From assembly GCF_017573465.1 (NCBI RefSeq), contig NZ_JAGEPF010000009.1:186001-250000 (forward strand): 64,000 bases of DNA, given 5' to 3'. The position numbers and the translations under genes are program-made. The notes below the pieces were generated by a model, which saw nothing but the letters and a program-made list of their open reading frames with translations, was not told the origin of the DNA and ran no database searches. The DNA is from Actinomadura violacea (lineage in GTDB: Bacteria > Actinomycetota > Actinomycetes > Streptosporangiales > Streptosporangiaceae). This document shows positions 24,614-33,374 of this stretch, in pieces (position 1 is the stretch's first letter; every line of letters begins with the position of its first letter).

Positions 24614-25282
24614 TCAGCCGGTCTCGTCCCCGGGCCGCAGCATGCGGGTGAGGTAGCCGCGGGCGAACGCGCGGATGCCGTCCTCGTCGTCCAGCGCGAG
24701 CCCGCCGCCGGGGACGAGCAGCAGCGACACCGCAACGCGCAGCAGCACCTCGGCGACCGCGTTGTGCTCGTCGGCCCGGTCGGGGCGGGCGCGGCGCAGC
24801 CGGTCGGCCAGGATGTCGCGGGCGGCGAGCATCACCGCGCCGCCGTTCATGCTGAGCTGCGGCAGGAACGCCTCCGGCTCGCTCTGCAGGACGCGCGTCA
24901 TCAGCGGGTGCGTGCGGGCGCTCTGCAGGCCGGCGACGAACCCCTCGACCACCGCGTCCTCGGGGGACGCCAGGCCCTCGGTCGCGCGGGCGAGGCCGGT
25001 CAGGAAGCGGCGGCACTCGCGCAGGATCACCGCCTGGAGCAGCTGCTCCTTGTTGGTGAACCGCCGGTAGATGGTGGTGCGGGCGACCCCGGCCCGCTTC
25101 GCGACGTCCTCGACGCTGACCCGGCGCAGCCCGTAGGTCTCGAACTCGGCGAGCGCGGCGTCCAGGATCCGCGCGTCCAGGCCGTCGCCGTCGGCGGCGG
25201 GGTCCGACAGCCGGGCGAGCAGCCCGCCGTCGCCGCGGCCGGCCGGCCCGGCACCGGTCAGGGAGGAGGCGTCCGTGGTCAT
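24614..25282 (-). CDS. TetR-family transcriptional regulator
   Basis: A 222-residue regulator with an N-terminal helix-turn-helix (ARILDAALAEFETYGLRRVS, VEDVAKRAGVARTTIYRRF, then NKEQLL) near residues 37-85 and a helical ligand domain. It is divergent from the MpaB-type oxygenase gene. The 98-base gap between them holds a 29-bp palindrome, and a related palindrome lies upstream of the P450 gene, so it may control the lipid-modifying genes to its right. The ligand is unknown. Confidence 0.9.
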   Translation of the reverse strand: MTTDASSLTGAGPAGRGDGGLLARLSDPAADGDGLDARILDAALAEFETYGLRRVSVEDVAKRAGVARTTIYRRFTNKEQLLQAVILRECRRFLTGLARATEGLASPEDAVVEGFVAGLQSARTHPLMTRVLQSEPEAFLPQLSMNGGAVMLAARDILADRLRRARPDRADEHNAVAEVLLRVAVSLLLVPGGGLALDDEDGIRAFARGYLTRMLRPGDETG

Positions 25283-25329
25283 GGACGCACCCTAACCGCC
25301 CCGGAGGGCCGTTCCGCGACAATCCGCGC

Positions 25330-25358
25330 AACACAGCTACAATTATCGTCGTTCTGTT
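25330..25358 (+). promoter_or_regulatory. candidate operator palindrome, tetR/mpaB intergenic
   Basis: A 29-bp imperfect palindrome with AACA at one end and TGTT at the other, about 10 of 14 positions symmetrical. It lies between the divergent tetR and oxygenase genes. A 29-bp palindrome with the same ends and shared inner positions occurs at 28517-28545 upstream of the P450 gene. Both could be sites for the TetR regulator. Confidence 0.4.
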
Positions 25359-25380
25359 CCATCCTCGTTCCCCCTCGGCG

Positions 25381-26238
25381 GTGCCCATGCCCGACTCCGC
25401 GCCCACCCCCCTCGGCCCCGGCTCGCTGACCTGGCGGTACTTCGGCGACACCCGGATGCTGCTGGTCGGCCCGCGCGCCGCCGTGCTGCAGAACATGCTC
25501 CCGGCGCTCGGCCAGGGCGTCCTGGACCACTCGGTGTTCTTCTCCGAGACGTTCGCGCGACTCAAGCGCTCCGCCGGGCCGATCCTCAACACCGTCTACG
25601 GCGGCGACCGGTCCGCGGAGACGGGACGCGGCGTCCGCGACTTCCACGTCGACATCAAGGGGACGATGCCGGACGGCTCCCGCTACCACGCGCTCGACCC
25701 CGAGACCTACTACTGGGCGCACGCGACCTTCCTCGACAACATGCTCTACGGGATCGAGACGTTCGTCCGGCCCCTCGGCGAGGCGGACAAGCGCCGCATC
25801 TACGAGGAGTCCAAGACCTGGTTCCGGATGTACGGGGTCAGCGACCGGGCCATGCCGGAGGACTGGGAGGCGTTCCAGGCGTACTGGAAGCGGATGCTGG
25901 ACGAGGAGATCGTCGCGCACAAGACCGCCCGGTACGGCGTCGGCTACGTCACCAAGGGCCTGCCCGCGCCGCCGAAGGTCCCGGCGCCGGTGTGGCGGGC
26001 GCTGTCGCCGCCGCTGAACGCGGTCGCCCGGTTCGTCACGGTCGGCGGCCTGCACCCCCGGATGCGCGAGCTGCTGGAGCTGCCCTGGAGCGCGGCCGAC
26101 GAGCGCCGCTACCGCCGGTTCGCCGCGGCCGTCCGCGCCGGGAACCGGCTGTGGCCGCTGCTCCCCGAGGCCGTCCGCTACCTCCCGCAGGCCCGCAAGG
26201 CCTTCCGCCGCGCCCGCGCCACCCGCCCCCCACGTTGA
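25381..26238 (+). CDS. MpaB-type oxygenase (DUF2236 family)
   Basis: A 285-residue protein of the DUF2236/MpaB group, which includes heme-binding oxygenases such as the latex-clearing protein and a fungal mycophenolate lyase. It has GSLTWRYFGDTRMLLVGPRA near 13-32 and the conserved YYWAHATFLDN near 117, whose His is a metal/heme-ligand candidate, as is His51 in DHSVFF. The substrate is probably a lipid or isoprenoid, given the P450, SDR and acyl ligases nearby; this is inference. The start is GTG 25381, with ATG 25387 as an alternative. Its TGA stop lies inside the left arm of the terminator hairpin. Confidence 0.85.
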   Translation: MPMPDSAPTPLGPGSLTWRYFGDTRMLLVGPRAAVLQNMLPALGQGVLDHSVFFSETFARLKRSAGPILNTVYGGDRSAETGRGVRDFHVDIKGTMPDGSRYHALDPETYYWAHATFLDNMLYGIETFVRPLGEADKRRIYEESKTWFRMYGVSDRAMPEDWEAFQAYWKRMLDEEIVAHKTARYGVGYVTKGLPAPPKVPAPVWRALSPPLNAVARFVTVGGLHPRMRELLELPWSAADERRYRRFAAAVRAGNRLWPLLPEAVRYLPQARKAFRRARATRPPR

Positions 26239-26295
26239 CTTGCGGCGTGTCGGCCTTAAAGGGCGCCTCTTAAGGCCGACACGCCGCAAGTCAAC
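26234..26295. terminator. perfect 26-bp hairpin, bidirectional terminator
   Basis: A 26-bp perfect inverted repeat with a 10-base loop (itself containing GGCGCC) lies between the convergent oxygenase and SDR genes. The oxygenase stop codon is in the left arm. There is no T-tract, as is usual for actinobacterial terminators. It should stop transcription from both sides. Confidence 0.8.
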
Positions 26296-26300
26296 GAAAG

Positions 26301-27104
26301 TCATGAGCGGATGCGGGCGTCGTAGGACTTGCGGGCGTCGGGGTCGAAGTCGAGGAAGAGGGTGTCCAGGCCGTAGCGGCGGGAGACGGCCTGGCGCAGC
26401 CGGTCCGGCAGCAGGGCGCCGAGCCTGATCTGCCGGCCCAGCGCCTTCGGCACGACGACCTGCGGGCGCGGGCGTCCGATCACGTCCGCGACGGCGGCGG
26501 CGATCTCCTCCGGTTCGCAGTTGCGCATCCCCTTCGGGCTGCGCGTACCGGCGATCAGCTCGGTGTTGGTGAACGTCGGCAGCACCGCGCTGACGTGCAC
26601 GCCCTTGCCCTGGACCTCCAGCCGCGCCGCCTCGGTGAACGCCACGACCGCGGACTTGCTGGCGTTGTAGAGCGCGAGCCCCGGAGTCGGCAGGACCCCG
26701 GCGACGGACGCGACGTTGATCACGTGGCCGCGGCCGCGCGGGAGCATCCGTGCCAGCGCGAGCTTCGTGCCGAGCATGACGCCGTGGACGTTGATGTCCA
26801 GGCAGCGGCGGGCGTCGGCGTCGCTCTCGCCGGTGACGGACCCGATCGGCATGATCCCGGCGTTGTTCACCAGGACGTCCAGCGGCCCGGCCGCGTCCTC
26901 GGCGGCCTCCAGGAACGCCTCGAACGACTCGCGCGACGTCACGTCCAGCGGGAGCGCGGGGACGCCCAGGGACTCGCCCGCCTCCTTCGCGGCGGACTCG
27001 TCGATGTCGCCGATCACGACGGCGGCGCCGCGGGCCTTCAGCGCGCGCGCGGACGCCAGGCCGATGCCGCGCGCCGCCCCTGTGATCGCGATGACCTTGC
27101 TCAC
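26301..27104 (-). CDS. short-chain dehydrogenase/reductase
   Basis: A 267-residue classical SDR with TGAARGIG cofactor site at 8-15, NNAG near 85, catalytic Ser in NVASVAG near 131, and YNASK near 147-151. It probably oxidises or reduces a hydroxyl/keto group on a lipid-like substrate with NAD(P). The GTG start has AGGAGG four bases upstream. It lies 8 bases from the P450 stop and is surely in one operon with it, so the two may act in series. The C-terminal extension beyond residue 210 (RRYGLDTLFLDFD) is longer than in most SDRs. Confidence 0.9.
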   Translation of the reverse strand: MSKVIAITGAARGIGLASARALKARGAAVVIGDIDESAAKEAGESLGVPALPLDVTSRESFEAFLEAAEDAAGPLDVLVNNAGIMPIGSVTGESDADARRCLDINVHGVMLGTKLALARMLPRGRGHVINVASVAGVLPTPGLALYNASKSAVVAFTEAARLEVQGKGVHVSAVLPTFTNTELIAGTRSPKGMRNCEPEEIAAAVADVIGRPRPQVVVPKALGRQIRLGALLPDRLRQAVSRRYGLDTLFLDFDPDARKSYDARIRS

Positions 27105-27112
27105 GGGGCCTC

Positions 27113-28471
27113 CTAGAGGCGGTCGATGCGGACGGGCAGGCCGTCCTTAGGGGACGGCAGGGACGTGGTGTCCAGCGGCCATTCGTACCGTGCGGGCACG
27201 CTCCACCGGTACCGCTGCAGCACCTGGTGCAGGATCGTCTTCACCTGCATCCCCGCGAAGTACATGCCGATGCACTTGTGCGCGCCGCCGCCGAACGGGG
27301 ACCACGCGTACTTGTGCACCTTGTCCTCGCGGCGCTCGGGCGAGAACCGCTCCGGGTCGAACGTGTCGGGGTCCTTCCACCAGTCGGCCATGTGGTGGTT
27401 GCTGAGCATCGGGACGACGACGGTCGTGCCGGCGGGGATGTGGTAGCCGAGGATCGAGGTGTCCTTGACGACCCGGCGCGGCAGCGCGGGGACGGGCGGC
27501 ACCATCCGCAGCGACTCCTTCATCACCATGTCGATGCCGGTCAGCTCGTCCAGGTCGGCGTACTCCAGCGACGGCCGGCCGAGCCGCTCCGCCAGCGCGA
27601 ACGTCTCGTCGCGGAGCCGCTCCTGCCATTCGGGGTACTTGGCGAGGTAGTACGCCATCGTGGTGAGCGTGATGGTGGTGGTGTCGTGCGCCGCCATCAG
27701 CGCGAAGATCATGTGGTTGACGACGTCCTCGTCGGTGAAGCGCTGCCCGTCGTCGGTCTCCGCCTCGCACAGGGCCGCGAACAGGTCGTCGCCGCCGTTC
27801 CGGCGCTTGTCGGGGAGGTGGTGGTAGAAGAACGCCTCCAGCTCCCTGCGCGCCCGCAGGCCCTTGTTCCAGCGCAGGCCGCGGACGTTGAACCGGACGT
27901 AGGCGGTGCCGGCGCGGACGGCGTCGATGAACGCGCCGTTGACCCGGTCGGCCTCGGCGCGGTCCAGCCCGACGCCCATGAAGACGTCCGTGGCGAGGTC
28001 GAGGGTGAGCTGCTTGACGTGGTCGTAGACCTTGAAGCCGGACCGCGGGTCCCACGCCTCGACGCCCCGGACGATGCCGGGCGCCATCGCCTCCATGTAC
28101 GCCTGCAGCCGGGGCCGGGTGAAGGCCTGCTGCATGATGCGGCGGTGGTGCAGGTGCTCCTCGAAGTCCAGGAGCATGATGCCGCGGCGGAAGAACGGCC
28201 CGATGAAGTAGCTCCAGGCGGGCCCGTTGGCGAACGCCTTGTCCCGGTTGACCAGGACGGCCTCGGCGGCCTCCGGGCCCTGGACGGTGCAGGTCCGCAT
28301 GCCGAGCAGCCAGCCCCAGGCGATGGGGCCGTACTCCTCGTAGCGGCGGCGGGCCATCCCGATCGGGTCGCGCATCACGCTGAGGGTGTTGCCGACGTAC
28401 GGGATCCCGGGGACGCCGGGGACCGCCTTGAGTCCGCTGCCCTCCGGCGGCGGCGCGAGCACGCTCGTCAT
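27113..28471 (-). CDS. cytochrome P450
   Basis: With ATG 28471 (GGAGGG upstream) the protein has 452 residues. It has the oxygen-binding helix AAHDTTT, KESLRM (ExxR) and the heme-thiolate loop FGGGAHKCIGMYF with Cys400. It resembles P450s that act on sterols or long-chain lipids more than the soluble antibiotic P450s, but the family number cannot be given. The upstream open frame continues without stop into the next gene; this is read-through, not a fusion. A 29-bp palindrome sits just upstream. It is followed by the SDR gene at 8 bases. Confidence 0.92.
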   Translation of the reverse strand: MTSVLAPPPEGSGLKAVPGVPGIPYVGNTLSVMRDPIGMARRRYEEYGPIAWGWLLGMRTCTVQGPEAAEAVLVNRDKAFANGPAWSYFIGPFFRRGIMLLDFEEHLHHRRIMQQAFTRPRLQAYMEAMAPGIVRGVEAWDPRSGFKVYDHVKQLTLDLATDVFMGVGLDRAEADRVNGAFIDAVRAGTAYVRFNVRGLRWNKGLRARRELEAFFYHHLPDKRRNGGDDLFAALCEAETDDGQRFTDEDVVNHMIFALMAAHDTTTITLTTMAYYLAKYPEWQERLRDETFALAERLGRPSLEYADLDELTGIDMVMKESLRMVPPVPALPRRVVKDTSILGYHIPAGTTVVVPMLSNHHMADWWKDPDTFDPERFSPERREDKVHKYAWSPFGGGAHKCIGMYFAGMQVKTILHQVLQRYRWSVPARYEWPLDTTSLPSPKDGLPVRIDRL

Positions 28472-28516
28472 GAACCCTCCGGACGCCGCCGCCCGGACCG
28501 GTTCCGGGCGGCGTGC

Positions 28517-28545
28517 AACAAAAGCGCAGTTTCTGTCGCTTTGTT
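28517..28545 (-). promoter_or_regulatory. candidate operator palindrome upstream of the P450-SDR operon
   Basis: A 29-bp imperfect palindrome with AACAAA and TTTGTT-type ends. Its central part differs, but its ends and several inner positions match the palindrome at 25330-25358 (18 of 30 aligned positions when one is read in reverse). It lies about 45 bases before the P450 start codon. Confidence 0.4.
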
Positions 28546-28561
28546 GTAACGCAACGGGCGC

Positions 28562-28581
28562 CCGTAAGTCCAGGCTTACGG
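28562..28581 (-). terminator. hairpin at the end of the hydrolase/ligase fusion gene
   Basis: CCGTAAG / CTTACGG form a 7-bp stem with a 6-base loop. The stop codon of the fusion gene (28576-28578) is inside the stem. It may end the upstream transcript before the P450 promoter region. Confidence 0.45.
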
Positions 28582-31500
28582 CAGGTGAGTTACGCCGCCG
28601 GCCGCGGGCGCGCGCAGCAGCCGCCGCCGCGCCGCCTCCGTCAGCGGCCGGTACGCGCCCACCCGGTCCCGGTAGTACGTCCGCCCGCCCGCCGCCGGCG
28701 GGACGCCCTCCGCGCGCAGCGGCGCCGTCCGCAGCCGCCGCCCCGCCGTGACGGGCACCTCGTCCACCACCCGGACGATCGACGGCCGCAGCCCCGGCTC
28801 GACCCGCAGCAGCGCCTCCGACAGGTCCACCGGCTTCAGCTCGGCCACGCCCCGCAGGCTCACGGCCGCCGCCGCCAGCTCGGTGTCGCCGACCGGGACG
28901 CCGTAGACCGCGACGGTGTCGATGTACGGCAGGTCGCCGAGCGCGTCCCGGATCGGCCCCGGCGGGACGATCCCCTCCGCCGTGCGGATCAGCTCCGCGT
29001 CCCGCCCGACCAGCCAGAAGTCGCCGTCGGCGTCGCGCCGGAACAGGTCGCCGGTGATCGTCCACGCGTCCTCTGGACGGAACACCCCGCGCACCGGCCG
29101 CGCCGCCGACCCGAGCGCCGACGGCCGGACCCGCGCGAGCAGCATGCCGATCTCGCCGGGCTCGCACTCGACCCCGAGGCCGTCCGGGCCCTGCACGAGG
29201 CCGCCGCTCTCCAGGTCGTAGCGGACCAGCCGGACCTCGGCGCTGCCGGGCAGCGGGCGCCCCAGCGAGCCGGGCTTCTTGCCGCTCAGGTTGACCAGGA
29301 CCGCCGCACCCTCGGTCGAGGCGTAGAACTCCAGCACGCGCGCGGGCGCGAACCGGTCCTCGACCCGCCGCCACAGGTTGCGCGGCATCCCCGACCCGAT
29401 GAACAGCCGCACCGCGTGGTGCCGCTCGGCCGGGTCGGGCGGCGCGTTCACCAGGTCGCGCAGCAGCGTCCAGGTGTAGGACGCGACGGTCACGCCGTAG
29501 CGGCGCGCCTCGTCCCAGAACGTCTCGGGGTCGTAGCCGCTGGCGAGCGCGAGCCGCGCGCCGCCCGCGACGGCGCCGCCGAGGCTCATCAGCAGCGCGG
29601 ACGGGTGCTGCAGCGGCGTGATGCTGTAGACGGTGTCGGCCGGGGACAGCGCGGCGGACGAGGCCGTGCCGAACGCCGACAGCGCCCAGCGCCGGTTGGT
29701 GATCCGGTTCGCGCGCAGGTGCTCGCCGTCCCCGCTGAAGATCACGAACGCGAGGTCGCCGGCCCGTCCGGGGTTCGGCCGGTACCAGCGCGGCAGCTCC
29801 ACCGTGTCGGGGTCGATCAGCTCCATGTCGGTCAGCGGCCCGCGCGCGCCCTGCCGCCCATCCTGCTGCCGCCCATCCTGCTGCCGCCCACCCTGCTGCC
29901 GCCCACCCTGCTGCCGGTCGCCGCGTCCCGCGCCGCCGAGCAGGTAGCCGTCGATCCCGTCCAGCCGGGCGGCCCGCGCCGCGTGCTCGGGGTCGGCGAT
30001 CACCCGGGTGACGCCGCCGAGCCGGGCCTCCGCCGCCGGGTCGCCGTCCGGGCGCAGCAGCACCGCGACGGCGCCGAGCCGGCTCAGCGCCGCGACCAGC
30101 GCCAGCGCCGTCGGCCGCGTCCCCATCAGCACGCCCACCGCGTCCCCGTGCCGGACGCCGATGTGGATCAGCCCGCGCACGACCGCGTCGATGCGCCGCT
30201 TCGCCGCGTCGTGGGTGTGCGCACGCCCCTGGTAGAGGAAGAACACCTCGTCGGGCATGTGCCGGGCCTGCTCGTCCAGGAGCAGGCCCATCGACATCCG
30301 CGTGTTGGAGTGGATGCGTTCCAGCCGGGCCAGCCGCGGCAGGTTCTGCGCGGCCTCCCCGCCCAGCTGCCGCGTCCCCTGGACGGCCCGCGCCGCCGTC
30401 CGCAGCGCCGAGCGCGCCGCGCTCGTCCCGATGCCCATCGCCAGCTGGAGCCCGTAGCCCGCGGGCCCGCCGGGCAGGGACGCCGGCGGCACCTCGTCGT
30501 CGCCGGTCACCGGCGCGACGATCTCGGGCAGCTCCCCGTCGCCCTCGCGCCAGCGCACCCACGCCGCGACCGACGGCCACGTCCGCGAGATCGCCATGCT
30601 CCCCACCACGAGCCCGAAGTGCCCGGCCCGCAGGCACGCCTCGTACACCTGGGCGCGCGGCGCGGCCCGCCGGATCCCGCGCACCATCGGCGGCGCCGCG
30701 ATCTCGTCCACCTCGCCGACGAACGTCAGCACCGGGCAGGTGATGTCGGCCAGCGTGACCAGCCGGTCGCCGATGACGAACCCGCCCGTGAGCATCCGGT
30801 TGTGCTGGATGAACTGCCGGATGAACTCCGCGAGCGCCGGGCCGGGCCACGACACCCAGCCCTCCCGCTCCAGGAACCGGCGCTGCCGCTCGCGCGGCGC
30901 GAGCCGCTCCCGGTCGTGCAGCTGCATGATGAACTCGGCCCGCGACCGCACCGACTTCACCGGGCTGAGCAGCTGGAACCCCAGCCGCGTCACCCAGCCG
31001 GGCACAGCGAACCCGCCGAGCATCCAGTCCGGGATCCGCTCGGCGCCCTCCGTCGCGATCCAGCTCGGCAGCCCGAACGGCAGCCCGACGCTGGTGTCGG
31101 ACGGGCTGCCGAACGTCACGATCGACGCGACGCCCTCGCTGCGCCGGTACGCCGCCGCCTGGTAGACGAACATGCCGCCCTGCGAGTACCCGGCGAGGTG
31201 CACGTCCCGCCCGGTGGCCGCGCGGACCCGGTCGACCGCGTCGCTGACCGCCACGACGTGGTCGGTGACGGTCCGCTCCAGCCCGCCGGGTTCGCGCTCG
31301 GGCGCGCCGAAGTCGACCACCCACGGGTCCACGCCGAGGTCCCGCAGCACCCCCACCGCGCTGACCCGCGAGGAGATGTCGTACACCTCCGAGGTGATCA
31401 TCAGCGGCGGGACGAGCAGCATCACCGGCCCGCCCGCCGACTCCGGGAAGTAGTGCCGGAGCCGGTACACGCGCTGCTCGGCCGCCACCTCGAACGGGGA

Positions 31501-31611
31501 GGCGTCCTCCTCGGTGTCGAGGCCGCCGAAACGGGCGACCTCAAGGGCGTTCTGGGCGGTGGAACCCAGGCGGGAACCCAGGCGAAAAAGCGTCGTGGCA
31601 ACAGACGGCAT
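28576..31611 (-). CDS. fusion of a PhaC-like alpha/beta hydrolase with an acyl-CoA/AMP ligase
   Basis: One uninterrupted frame of 1011 residues. Residues 1-365 are an alpha/beta hydrolase of the PHA-synthase-like type, with nucleophile elbow GYSQGGM near 144 (Ser, where true PHA synthases have Cys) and a catalytic-His candidate in AGHFG near 329. Residues 430-1011 are an AMP-binding acyl ligase with an FYASTEG core, a TGDLFRRD motif and DAELIRTAEGIVPP near the C-terminus. The usual phosphate loop (TSGTTGxPK) is degenerate (IFSGDGEH), so adenylation may be weak. A linker near 568-587 is made of five-residue GGRQQ/DGRQQ repeats. It may hydrolyse an ester and activate the acid, or transfer an acyl group. 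The role is inferred. Confidence 0.85.
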   Translation of the reverse strand: MPSVATTLFRLGSRLGSTAQNALEVARFGGLDTEEDASPFEVAAEQRVYRLRHYFPESAGGPVMLLVPPLMITSEVYDISSRVSAVGVLRDLGVDPWVVDFGAPEREPGGLERTVTDHVVAVSDAVDRVRAATGRDVHLAGYSQGGMFVYQAAAYRRSEGVASIVTFGSPSDTSVGLPFGLPSWIATEGAERIPDWMLGGFAVPGWVTRLGFQLLSPVKSVRSRAEFIMQLHDRERLAPRERQRRFLEREGWVSWPGPALAEFIRQFIQHNRMLTGGFVIGDRLVTLADITCPVLTFVGEVDEIAAPPMVRGIRRAAPRAQVYEACLRAGHFGLVVGSMAISRTWPSVAAWVRWREGDGELPEIVAPVTGDDEVPPASLPGGPAGYGLQLAMGIGTSAARSALRTAARAVQGTRQLGGEAAQNLPRLARLERIHSNTRMSMGLLLDEQARHMPDEVFFLYQGRAHTHDAAKRRIDAVVRGLIHIGVRHGDAVGVLMGTRPTALALVAALSRLGAVAVLLRPDGDPAAEARLGGVTRVIADPEHAARAARLDGIDGYLLGGAGRGDRQQGGRQQGGRQQDGRQQDGRQGARGPLTDMELIDPDTVELPRWYRPNPGRAGDLAFVIFSGDGEHLRANRITNRRWALSAFGTASSAALSPADTVYSITPLQHPSALLMSLGGAVAGGARLALASGYDPETFWDEARRYGVTVASYTWTLLRDLVNAPPDPAERHHAVRLFIGSGMPRNLWRRVEDRFAPARVLEFYASTEGAAVLVNLSGKKPGSLGRPLPGSAEVRLVRYDLESGGLVQGPDGLGVECEPGEIGMLLARVRPSALGSAARPVRGVFRPEDAWTITGDLFRRDADGDFWLVGRDAELIRTAEGIVPPGPIRDALGDLPYIDTVAVYGVPVGDTELAAAAVSLRGVAELKPVDLSEALLRVEPGLRPSIVRVVDEVPVTAGRRLRTAPLRAEGVPPAAGGRTYYRDRVGAYRPLTEAARRRLLRAPAAGGVTHLP
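29851..29910. repeat. four tandem 15-bp repeats inside the ligase fusion gene
   Basis: The unit ctgccgcccaYcctg occurs four times head to tail, two with T and two with C at one position. It encodes five-residue GRQQD/GRQQG steps in a flexible linker. A multiple of three, so copy change keeps the frame. Confidence 0.9.
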
Positions 31612-31724
31612 CGTCGACCTCTCAGAGCGTCAACCCATGTTGTCCGTTATCACCGGCTTTAGCAATTGGACGCCCCGTACAGAGGCTCACCTCACAACGG
31701 GGCTCCCCGCCCGCCCGCACGGGC

Positions 31725-33374
31725 TCAGTCCACGACGCGGGCGCCGTCCATCTTGCCGTCCTTCAGCCGCTCCCACATGTACCGGCGGCGGGGCTTGCCG
31801 CTGGACGTGCGCTGGATCAGCCCGGTGCCGACCACGATCGTCACCTCGACGTCCTCGCCGACCCGCCGGCGCAGCGTCTCGCGCACCTCGGGCACCCACG
31901 CGTCGTCGAGGGTCTCGGCGAACAGCGCGAGGCCCTTCTGCCCGGCGCCCGGCACGCCGACGACCACGATGCGGCCCTTGCCGAGCCCGCTCACCTCGGC
32001 GATCTTGGACTCCAGGTCCTCCACGTAGACGGACCGGCCGCGCACCTTGATGCTGTCGCCCATCCGGCCCAGCACGAACAGCTGGCCCTCGTGGAAGAAG
32101 CCCGCGTCGCCGGTGTGGACCTCGCCGTCGATGAACCGCGTCGACTTGGCCTCCGCGCCCGCGTAGTACCCGGGGCACGCCGACGCGCCGCCGACGACGA
32201 TCTCGCCGAGCACGCCCTCGGGCACCTCCCGGCCGCCGTCGTCGACGATCCGGACCGGCACGTCCTCCTCGGGCGTCCCGCAGCCGACGATCCAGCCGGC
32301 CTTCGCGCCGAGCGACTGCGCGCCCAGCGAATGCTGCTCCAGAATCCGCACCGGCTTGCCGAACGACAGCGACTCCGGGTCGGGCCGCACGGCCACCGGG
32401 TCGCGCAGCTCCTTGTCCATGGTGACGAGCAGCGTCGTCTCCGCCATCCCGTACGCCGGGCGGAACGCCGTCCGCGAGAACCCGAACGGCTCCAGCAGTT
32501 CCGCGAACACCTCCAGCGAGTGCGGGTCGATCGGCTCCGCGCCGATCAGCGCCATCTTCCAGCCGGACAGGTCGAGGCCCACCAGCTGCTCCGGCTTCAC
32601 CCGCCGCGCGCAGTACGCGTACGCGAACGGGGGCGCGGCCGTGTGCTGCGCGTCGGCGAAGCACCGGATCCAGCGTGCCGGGTCGCGGATGAAGTGGTCG
32701 GGCCGCATCAGCCGCAGCGCGCCCTGCCGGGCGATCGGGGTGATGAAGCAGCCGATCAGCCCCATGTCGTGGTACAGCGGCAGCCAGGACGCGACGACGT
32801 CGCCCTCCTCGAACCCCGCCGACCGGGCGATCAGCTCGCAGTTGGCCTCGAGGTTGTCCCAGGTGACCATGACTCCGCGCGGCGCGCCGCTGGACCCGGA
32901 GGTGAACTGCAGCAGCGCCAGCTCGCCGGCGGGCTGCACCGGGGCCTCCGTGGCGGCCTGCCGCGGCAGCCACGGCTCGCCCTGCAGGCCGGCCTGCGCC
33001 ATCGCCCGTCCGGCATAGTCCGACAGGTCCTCGGACGCGACGACGAGCACCGGCTCGGCCTGCGAAAGGATCGCCGCGACGTGCGCGACGTAGTCGTCCC
33101 CGTCCTGGAACAGCGGCGGCGTGATCAGGCAGACGGTGGCGCCGGCGGCCCAGACGGCGAAGTAGGTCTCGATGCAAGTGAAGTCCGTGGGCAGGACGAG
33201 GCAGACGACGTCGCCCGGGCGGACGCCCTCCTCGATCAGCGCACCGGCCGTGCGGCGCGCGGCGGAGGCCAGCTCACCGTACCCGCGGAACTCCCACCCG
33301 CCGTCGTCGGCCGCCAGGTGGACGCCGCGTCCGGTGTTCGGCTTGTCCAGCCAGTCCCGCAGCGCAGATGCCAT
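31725..33374 (-). CDS. fatty-acyl-AMP/acyl-CoA ligase, FAAL-like
   Basis: A 549-residue adenylate-forming enzyme with the phosphate loop FTSGSSGAPRGV near 158-169, WLPLYHDMGL near 192, AYGMAETTL near 297, HTGDAGFF near 421 and RTSSGKPRRR near 524. The WLPLYHDMG and YGMAE segments are typical of fatty-acyl-AMP ligases, which load fatty acids onto acyl carriers or make the CoA ester. It is the first gene of the leftward run with the hydrolase/ligase fusion (113-base gap). No polyketide synthase or carrier protein is near, so its partner is unknown. Confidence 0.9.
   Translation of the reverse strand: MASALRDWLDKPNTGRGVHLAADDGGWEFRGYGELASAARRTAGALIEEGVRPGDVVCLVLPTDFTCIETYFAVWAAGATVCLITPPLFQDGDDYVAHVAAILSQAEPVLVVASEDLSDYAGRAMAQAGLQGEPWLPRQAATEAPVQPAGELALLQFTSGSSGAPRGVMVTWDNLEANCELIARSAGFEEGDVVASWLPLYHDMGLIGCFITPIARQGALRLMRPDHFIRDPARWIRCFADAQHTAAPPFAYAYCARRVKPEQLVGLDLSGWKMALIGAEPIDPHSLEVFAELLEPFGFSRTAFRPAYGMAETTLLVTMDKELRDPVAVRPDPESLSFGKPVRILEQHSLGAQSLGAKAGWIVGCGTPEEDVPVRIVDDGGREVPEGVLGEIVVGGASACPGYYAGAEAKSTRFIDGEVHTGDAGFFHEGQLFVLGRMGDSIKVRGRSVYVEDLESKIAEVSGLGKGRIVVVGVPGAGQKGLALFAETLDDAWVPEVRETLRRRVGEDVEVTIVVGTGLIQRTSSGKPRRRYMWERLKDGKMDGARVVD

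Noticed and set aside
27113-31324. 1403-codon frame that would fuse the P450 to sequence upstream
   Set aside because: The part before ATG 28471 is in a different frame from the real upstream enzyme and has shadow composition; a ribosome site precedes ATG 28471.
28513-31662. 1049-codon plus-strand frame opposite the hydrolase/ligase fusion
   Set aside because: Composition is dominated by Arg/Pro/His with no motif; the minus strand encodes recognisable enzymes.
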